Assembly: GCF_008831285.2 (NCBI RefSeq)
Contig: NC_045141.1
Location: forward strand, 9,351,353 to 9,415,352
DNA: 64,000 bases
Source of the DNA: Nymphaea colorata
Lineage: Eukaryota > Streptophyta > Magnoliopsida > Nymphaeales > Nymphaeaceae
Reading direction: 5' to 3'
In this document: piece after piece, positions 57,720 through 64,000 of the stretch
Numbering within the stretch: the stretch's first letter is position 1
Layout: each line of letters begins with the position of its first letter
Notes under the pieces: generated by a model
What the model was told of the DNA's origin: nothing
The model's input: only the letters and a program-made list of their open reading frames with translations
Databases searched by the model: none
Translations under genes and position numbers: made by a program

Positions 57720-58500
57720 ACATCCGAATGCACTAAATCAAAAGATTTTTGAGCAATAAAATTTCTATTATCAAAAGGTAAGGCTTTCATTTTAGCCTTA
57801 ATACAATCATTACAATAAAAATTCTTTTGACAAAAATTCTCCATGAATTGAAGATGAGACATTTTTTCTATATTAGAATGTCCAAGCCTTTGATGCCAAG
57901 TTTGAATGTCACATTCTTTGGAGATATTGCAAGATGGTTTTGAAAGGTCCAAAAAGTCTATGTAGTAGAGATACTTTGTTCTAAAACCTTCCTCAATCGT
58001 CTTCTTGGATACTCGGTCTTGTATCAAACATTTGGATTGTGAGAAGATTATATCAAAGCCAACGTCAGGTATTTGAGAAACAGACAATAAATTTAAGCTT
58101 AATTTAGGAATGTATCTTACTTGAGGTACTTTTAAAGTTTTGGATCCAAAAGCTAGGTCAAGATTTTCAATAAAATCAATTTCAAGAGAAGTACCATCCA
58201 CCGTTTTCACAAATGAATAAAAATCATTTTTAGTGCATTCGGTGAGAAGGGATCCACAAGGAGTCATATGAAAAGATGCACCCGAATCAATAATCCAAGA
58301 ATACTTACTTGAAGAAGTAGATGCCACGGTAGCTCCCAAAGTTGAAGGTGTGCCTCCTCCCTTTAGAAAAGGTTGAAGTGCACTTATGAGTTGATTAAGT
58401 TGGAATGAGCTTACTTCTTTTCTTTCTTCTTGAATTGGAGCCGCAACATTGCTTCTTTTGTCAAAAATTCTAAGTTTTGGACATCTTAGCTTGGTATGTC
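57671..58500 (-). pseudogene. copia zinc knuckle, protease and integrase zinc finger
   Basis: A CCHC knuckle (CYHCQEEGHTKLRC, about 58520-58480, in a shifted frame) precedes the protease with the intact active site WIIDSGASFHMT (about 58295). Next come GAG-pre-integrase (DIQTWHQRLGHSNIEKMSHL, about 57910) and CNDCIKAKMKALPF. Open from 58339 to 57671; a frameshift separates it from the following integrase core. Confidence 0.92.
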
Positions 58501-59316
58501 CTTCTTCTTGACAATGATAACAAATAAATTTTCTTCTTGCTCCTTCATTTTGAAGTGAGGAGGTCTATAAGGTCTCAAATGGGTCCTCGGCCTAGATGTG
58601 GCAAGCACATTGTTGACTTTCTCTTTATCAAGATAAAGACGATTTTCCTCCATTTGAAGCTCCGCAATAGCTTCATTCATAGATAGTGTTTTAGAACGAT
58701 GAAGTAAAGCGGTTTTAACACCATCAAATTCGGGTCTAAGACCTATGATAAACTTGTAAAACTTGTCACGTTGTATTTGCTTTTCTATAAGAATAAGGTC
58801 TTGTGTCCAATGTGGTTCAAAAATACTTAATTCATCATTCAATTGATCCATTTCAGCTACATAATCTTTAATGGATCTATCTCCTTGTTGAAGATTGTGA
58901 ATTTTGATTTGAACATGATGCATATAAGCAACATCTCTCATGGTATGAGTTTTCTTTAGATATTCCCAAGCTTCTATGGCAGAATTTAATTTAGAAATTT
59001 GTCCGCTAGTAGCATTGTCAATACAAGTCAAGATCCAAGTAATAATTTTGTAATGACCAACACTCCATTCTTCCCATTTCTTGTTGTATTCAGCCACTAC
59101 TTTTTATTTTTCGGTTCCATCCAATTTCATAGCTCTTCCATCAACAACTTTAGTAATGACTAGTTGTGGTTCAAGTTTTGTCCCATCAACTAGTTCCCAA
59201 AGGCTTTTACTACGAATAAAATGTTCCATAGTTCTAGCCCATTGTATATAGTTTGTTGATGAGAGTTTGGAAAATGGAAGAGGCGAGACTTTGTCATCCA
59301 TGATCACAATCAACAA
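58486..59316 (-). pseudogene. copia gag
   Basis: Starts at 59316 (MLIVIMDDKVSPLPFSKLSS) with NYIQWARTMEHFIRSKSLWE. One in-frame stop at about 59101-59103 separates it from 59097-58486 (WEYLKKTHTMRDVAYMHHVQ, LRPEFDGVKTALLH, MNEAIAELQMEE). The UBN2-type gag domain is complete apart from the stop. The end runs out of frame at the zinc knuckle. Confidence 0.93.
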
Positions 59317-59650
59317 GGTAGATCCACTTACAAGTTATGACGAAGCTGGCTGCCACGTGAAAAGAAGTCCACGGCAATAACAGAAACCAGTCACCCTTCT
59401 TCTTGTGTAAAACTTGTATGTTTAAGATGATGAAAAGTGGAGATCAGCCACAATCTTCTTCACCAATAGAGGCCAGCAAAACAACACCTTAGCTTCAATC
59501 TTTACCACCAATAGAGGCCAACAAAACAGCACCTTCTTGTATCCAGAATAAGCCAGCAATAACGTCGAGCACTTGGAATGCTTCACGGCTCCAAAGGAGT
59601 AAGAGATGAAACTTCAAACTGAAGGACAACAATATGAATAGCCAAAACAT

Positions 59651-59663
59651 GGCTCTGATACCA
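59651..59663 (-). other. primer binding site of the copia element
   Basis: GGCTCTGATACCA, the reverse complement of TGGTATCAGAGCC (initiator Met-tRNA), directly next to the LTR at 59664. Confidence 0.95.
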
Positions 59664-60105
59664 TGTAAATGAGGCCCAAACAAGGCAAATACTTCAAGAA
59701 TATCACTCTTGAATCTCCCACTAACTCAACAAGGCAATACACAAGAGTTCTTTAACAAGAGGATAAAGAAAATATGTATTGATTTTAGCCAAAAATACAA
59801 GATGTGGCTTAACAAGCCATGGCCAAACAAGGGACAACAATCCCTTATTTATAATACAAGAAAAGAATAGAGGAGGAGGGGAAATGGCTGTTGGGCCATT
59901 TCCAACGGCTAGAAATCTAGCCATTGGAGACAAGCCCAACAGCTAGTTCTCCTCTTAATTAATAGAAAAAGTAAAAGAAATGGAAAATTACATAAAATAA
60001 ATGAAAAATTACAAGACCTAAGTACCCTAAAATATACACATACCTATATATGTAAGACATATATATATATATATATATATATATAGGAATACATACATTC
60101 TAAGA
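59664..60105 (-). repeat. copia 5' LTR
   Basis: 442 bp, TGTAAATGAGG at the PBS side; outer end ACATTCTAAGA where the partner has ACATTCTAACA. It contains the imperfect palindrome GGCTAGAAATCTAGCC (59911-59926) and a TA run (60057-60085). Confidence 0.92.
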
Positions 60106-60261
60106 GTCCTGGCCCTCTTAAGCAAGGTTAAACCACGGTGTAGCTTCATTTTGGATGCTAAGGCCAAGAAGTCACTCTTTACAGCTTGGCAATGAGAGCA
60201 TGTGGTATGAGCATAGAATTGAATGAGGATGACTTTTGTGCTGCTAAAATTAGGAATGTAT
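60106..60261. other. short unassigned stretch after the copia element
   Basis: On the + strand one frame reads VLALLSKVKPRCSFILDAKA, then KKSLFTAWQ and a stop. It could be the continuation of the LINE interrupted at 54738, but I cannot place it in a domain. Confidence 0.35.
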
Positions 60262-60387
60262 AGCGAGTCAAGCCAGCTCGGGCTTGATTCGAACTCGCTC
60301 ATATAAGCTCGACTCGTTTATTAAACGAGTCGAGTTGAACTTGAGTTAAAACTCGAGTTATAAATGAGTCGAGTTATAAATGGCATA
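60262..60387. mobile_element. CTCGA-rich repeat fragment related to the MITE at 39815
   Basis: GAGTCAAGCCAGCTCGGGCT matches the right end of the 39815-40206 element (reverse orientation), followed by CTCGACTCGTTTATTAAACG and AGTCGAG repeats. It ends exactly where the Tat integrase reading frame is cut. Confidence 0.55.
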
Positions 60388-61130
60388 GCATTGGTGGGTG
60401 TTTGAATCATGGTTCGATACGGCCAAAGTGCATTGTGCATTTTCTTGTGCTAATCTCAGCTTGTTTCAATAGTCCTTTCTAAAACACGAATCAAACTCTT
60501 GTTAGTTGCTTCTGCTTGACCATTACCTTGAGGATAATATGGAGCAAAAAAATGGTGTTGTATTTTGTATTTGTGACAGAGATTGCACACTTTCTTATTT
60601 TTAAAATGAGTACCATTACCAGAAATGATATTGTGTGGGATGCCAAACCTACACAAAAGGTTTTTATGAATGAAGGACACCACATGTCGCTCTTCGACTA
60701 TTTTTAAGTTGTTTGCTTCTACCTGGTGAAGTCATATGTAGCTGCAAGAAAATACCTATGCCCATTTGAGGTAGGTGGATGGATTGGACCGACCATGTCG
60801 AAGGTCCACATTAAAAACGGCCAGGGTGACCTGACCGAATGAAGATAAGTTGGTGGAGCATGAATTGATGGCGCGTGCAATTGACATTCGATGCATCTTT
60901 TGACAAATTGGTGACAGTCTTTCTGTATTGTGGGCCAATAGTACCATGCTTTGACTATCTGCTTGACAAGGGTTTGATACCCAACATGTCCTTCACAAAT
61001 TCCTTCATAGACTTCTTGAATGACTTCTAGTGCCTCCTTTACATCGAGACATCTAGCATATTCTGTACTGAATCCTCTTCTATATGGAATGTTGGCTAAG
61101 ATGAAATATCTTGATGACATATGCTTCAGA
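60388..61130 (-). pseudogene. Tat-like Ty3/gypsy integrase, 3' truncated
   Basis: 61120-60719: GHVGYQTLVKQIVKAWYYWP (zinc finger), CIECQLHAPSIHAPP, MWTFDMVGPIHPPTSNGHRY. 60683-60456: MVSFIHKNLLCRFGIPHNII, YYPQGNGQAEATNKSLIRVL. The next frame continues HNALWPYRTMIQTPTNAMPF and is then lost in CTCGA-rich sequence near 60387. Homologous to the + strand integrase at 3870-5030 but without its duplication. Confidence 0.9.
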
Positions 61131-62165
61131 GCTCTTCACTCTTTTCGAGATATTTCAGGTGGAAGTGTTTATATTTGGAAAAAATCTTTGATGTTCTGAT
61201 ACGATGGTGTTTCTCTGCTTTCTGCTTGTAGCAACTGTTCTGGTATGACATAAGATGGTCTCTCGAGTCTTCTGACTTCAAAGGATCTAATAGATTCTCT
61301 TGGTTTGAAGGTAATGGTAGAGCCTAAACTAGCCAAACCATCTGCAATCAGGTTAAATTCTCTTTTGACATGTAAAAGCTGATACTCATTGAGTTGTTTT
61401 ATGAGGAAAGTAGCTAATTCTTGATATGGGATCAATTTCTAATATTTGATTTGTCAATCTCCATTGACTTGACTAACAACTAAGAGAGAATCTTCGAAAA
61501 TGTGAATTTTTTGCACTTTAAAATTGAAAAGTAATTTGAGTCCTGGTATTAAGGCCTTGTATTCTGCCATGTTGTGTGCAGGAGAAATTCAAAATGCATC
61601 TCTCACATTGGCTCTCGTTCGATCGTTAGGATTTGCTCGTCTAGAAAATTATCATTTTTTTTATTTTATCTTATAGAGGAAAATCTGCCAATTTATCTAC
61701 AATGGTTTGAGCCTTGATTGATTTCTATGATACATATTCCAAATCATATTGCATCAACATAACTTACCATTTTGCTATCATTCCATTCAGAAATGGCTGC
61801 TCGAGGATATATTTGATTGGATTAAGTTTGGATAAAATTTTAACATTGCATGATAATAGGTAATGTCTCAATTTTTGACACATCCATACCAAGGCTAAGC
61901 AAGTTTTTTCATGTGCGAGTAATTCTTTTAATACTACACAAATGTCTTATTGACGTAATAGATGGCATGTTCTATTCTGTATCCTTTTTCATATTGTGCC
62001 AACAATCTACCACAGGTTGAATTAGTGACTGTGATGTAAAGAAGTAGAGGTTTTCCAAAGATTTGGGGTTTCAAAATTGGTGGGCAAAGAAGATATTTCT
62101 TGATCTTTTCGAGTAAGGCCTAACATTCATGTCCCCATTCAAATTTGATCAAACTTGATTCATTT
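61131..62165 (-). pseudogene. Tat-like dual RNase H region (- strand), broken
   Basis: 61435-61169: YQELATFLIKQLNEYQLLHV, REFNLIADGLASLGSTITF, the end of the archaeal-type RNase H. Upstream (to 62165) the earlier RNase H and connection are recognisable only in pieces (for example RILEQPFLN-type text near 61800). Many stops. Confidence 0.75.
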
Positions 62166-63244
62166 CTACAGTAAATGGTTGAAGGGCTCACATCTCATGA
62201 CAAAATTAGATATAAACATTCTGATTGACTGAATTCTACCTTGCAGGCTATGTAACTCCTTTAGATTAGTTGGCAGTAACATCTCAATGATCGCCTTTGC
62301 TTCGGAGGGATCCATTTCGATTCCTTTTTTGCTGAGCATAAATCCCAAAAGCATGTCAGATTCTATGCCAAACACACACTTTTGTGGATTTAGTCTAAGC
62401 TTATATTGTAAGAGTCTATCAAAAACTTGAGAAAGAATGCTGATGTGATTTTCTCTAGTTTTTAATTTAATTAGCAAATCATCCACATACGCATCTATGA
62501 TTTGATGCATTTGATTGTGGAACGTAGCCATTTGATATGTTGCCCCAGCATTCTTCAGACCAAATGGCATTACGATATAGCAGAAGGTACCCCATGGTGT
62601 TGTAAATGATGTTTTGGCCTGGTCTTGAGTAACCAACTTAATTTTGTTATAGCTAGAATATTCATCCATAAAGGAGAACATAGCGTGGCCTGCAATACTC
62701 TCTACTAACAAATCGATTTTTGGAAGTGGATAGTTGTCCTTTGGTGTGGCTTTATTCAAATATCTAAAATCGATGCAGAGTCGAATTTTACCATTTTTCT
62801 TTGGGACTACCACGATGTTTGCTAACCATTCAGGAAAGTCAATTGTTCGGATGAATTTGCCTTTAGTAGGTCTTTTAGGCCTTCCTTAACTTGCCATTCT
62901 AAATGGGGGTTTAGTTTACTCAACTTTTGTTTGATTGGCTTGCATTGTGGTTTCAATGGCAATCGATGCTCAACTAACTTTGTATCGAGTCTGGGCATGT
63001 CTTCATAAGTCCATGCAAAGGCTTCTTGATGATTTTTTAGGAAGTCTATTAACTTTTCTTTTTCTTCTGCTAAGAGACTTGTTCCAATTTGCAAAAACTT
63101 TAGATTTTCTTTCGTGCCAATGTCAATTTCCTCAATTGGGTCATTAATCAAAGGTGACAATTGATCTTGTTTTTTTATTTGAATGAATTTTGGATATTCT
63201 GCCTTGGTGAGTTTTGGATTTACCTTCTTGAAGGTTTTTGACAT
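62166..63244 (-). pseudogene. Tat-like Ty3/gypsy reverse transcriptase (- strand)
   Basis: 63244-62822: SKTFKKVNPKLTKAEYPKF, LIDFLKNHQEAFAWTYEDMP, LVEHRLPLKPQCKPIKQKLS. A shift near 62820 leads to 62813-62166 (215 codons): VVPKKNGKIRLCIDFRYLNK, MFSFMDEYSSYNKIKL, IVMPFGLKNAGATYQ, catalytic YVDDLLIKLKTREN and MLLGFMLSKKGIEMDPSEAK. Both catalytic Asp boxes are kept. This is the better preserved of the two Tat-like RTs in the window. Confidence 0.93.
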
Positions 63245-64000
63245 TTGATCCTAGGTGCCATCTTAAAGATTATGAAAAGGTTAGATGAAATTTAAGACAC
63301 TATGTATGGAAGTAAATTGCAGATGTCATTGCATATTTGAATGTATTACAAAAAAAAGACACCTAGTCTATTGGAGTATAATGACAACAAAATGACAAAA
63401 TGGTGATTAGATGACAAAAAAAAAATAATGGACTCATTGAAGTATTGATTGACTCAAATTGATGGTTAACATTCGCCTATGGTATTGCCCCTGACAAAAG
63501 GCACTGGCTTGAATTCTTTTTCGGCATCTACTTTTTCACGACTTTGACATTCCTAAGCCTGGGCGCCTTGCTATCCTGACAAGGTAATTGGTTCTAAGAT
63601 TCTATTCTCATATTTGCTAAGGCCAGTGAATGGCGCGTAAGCAGGTCCAATCCTTTCTCATTCTGCAGAAATTTATGAACAATGGATGACTTTTGTAATT
63701 TGTTTCAGGCTTAGTATCTTTTTCCAACCACATTTGTTTATTTGGCTTTTGAATAGCCAATTTGCTAAGACATTGAGATAATTCTTCTTTGCATATTCAA
63801 ACACTAGGCACTTCAATTGTATATGTTGGTACCAGAATCATTGGATACACAAGACGATTATGCCTGTCCTTTGCATATATTATTATAGTATTCATGTTGT
63901 GAGTCCATTTGACACACCGATGTAAAGTAGAAGGAACCACATTTGTAGCATGGATCTATGGTTTGCCGAGCAACAAGTTGAATGAGGGTTCTATATCTAC
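63245..64000 (-). pseudogene. Tat-like protease end and linker (- strand), cut by window edge
   Basis: At the window edge the - strand reads VDIEPSFNLLLGKP, a stop, IHATNVVPSTLHRCVKWTHN, matching the protease motif at 982-1056 of the left element (YNLLLGRPWIH). The linker toward RT (63260-63690) shows no domain. The upstream gag and 5' LTR lie beyond the window. Confidence 0.8.

Larger units (their letters stand above)
54739..60105 (-). mobile_element. Ty1/copia retrotransposon with both LTRs (- strand)
   Basis: Order on the - strand: 5' LTR (60105-59664), PBS, gag, protease, integrase, RT, RNase H, PPT, 3' LTR (55195-54739). Flanking pentamers GCCCT (54734-54738) and GTCCT (60106-60110) differ at one base and may be the target duplication. 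The LTRs are about 93-95% alike by eye, so insertion is moderately old. Stops and frameshifts in gag, integrase and RNase H mean it is not autonomous. Confidence 0.95.

Overview
This is nuclear DNA from a flowering plant. The evidence is one intron-containing plant gene, fragments of plant genes (TOPLESS, phosphatidylinositol 4-kinase alpha, UDP-glucose dehydrogenase, a PPR protein), and a dense, nested set of plant retrotransposons (Ty3/gypsy Tat-like and Tekay-like, Ty1/copia, L1-type LINE) and DNA transposons (PIF/Harbinger, CACTA, hAT-like). The species cannot be named from the sequence. No tRNA, rRNA or CRISPR array was seen.

Layout. 1-8683: a decayed + strand Tat-like Ty3/gypsy element with protease, RT, two RNase H domains, integrase and a presumed 3' LTR. 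Its integrase carries a 584-bp tandem duplication. 8684-16516: a + strand Tekay-like chromovirus with a 3-kb 5' LTR, PBS, broken gag and a long pol frame, but no 3' LTR. 16668-25760: scattered copia fragments on both strands, an En/Spm-type transposase relic and AT-rich spacers. 25984-33511: an old - strand copia element. Its gag is split by a 2267-bp PIF/Harbinger-type element (29908-32174) with 26-bp TIRs and a TAA target duplication. That element has no transposase; it carries fragments of a PPR gene and the C-terminus of a UDP-glucose dehydrogenase gene, so it is a Pack-type element.

36182-39283 is the only gene that looks intact: five exons encode a 218-residue protein with a basic coiled coil and an unknown function. 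After it come a CTCGA-rich hAT-like MITE (39815-40206), a 100-bp perfect palindrome (41779-41878) and a GC-richer block of unknown origin (42050-42850). 46272-53794 is flanked by CACTA-type termini. It holds a TOPLESS LisH/CTLH exon joined to intron-bearing PI4K-alpha exons, with the junction region tandemly duplicated (about 1150 bp, over 99% identical). 53795-54738 is an L1 LINE relic into which a fairly young - strand copia element (54739-60105, both LTRs present) has inserted. 60388-64000 is a - strand Tat-like gypsy relic related to the one at the left edge.

The genes here do not form a pathway. The most notable feature is that two unrelated DNA-transposon contexts hold mosaics of captured host genes: a Pack-PIF with PPR plus UGDH, and a CACTA-flanked block with TPL plus PI4K-alpha. 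Exon boundaries and nested insertions allow parts of their history to be ordered.
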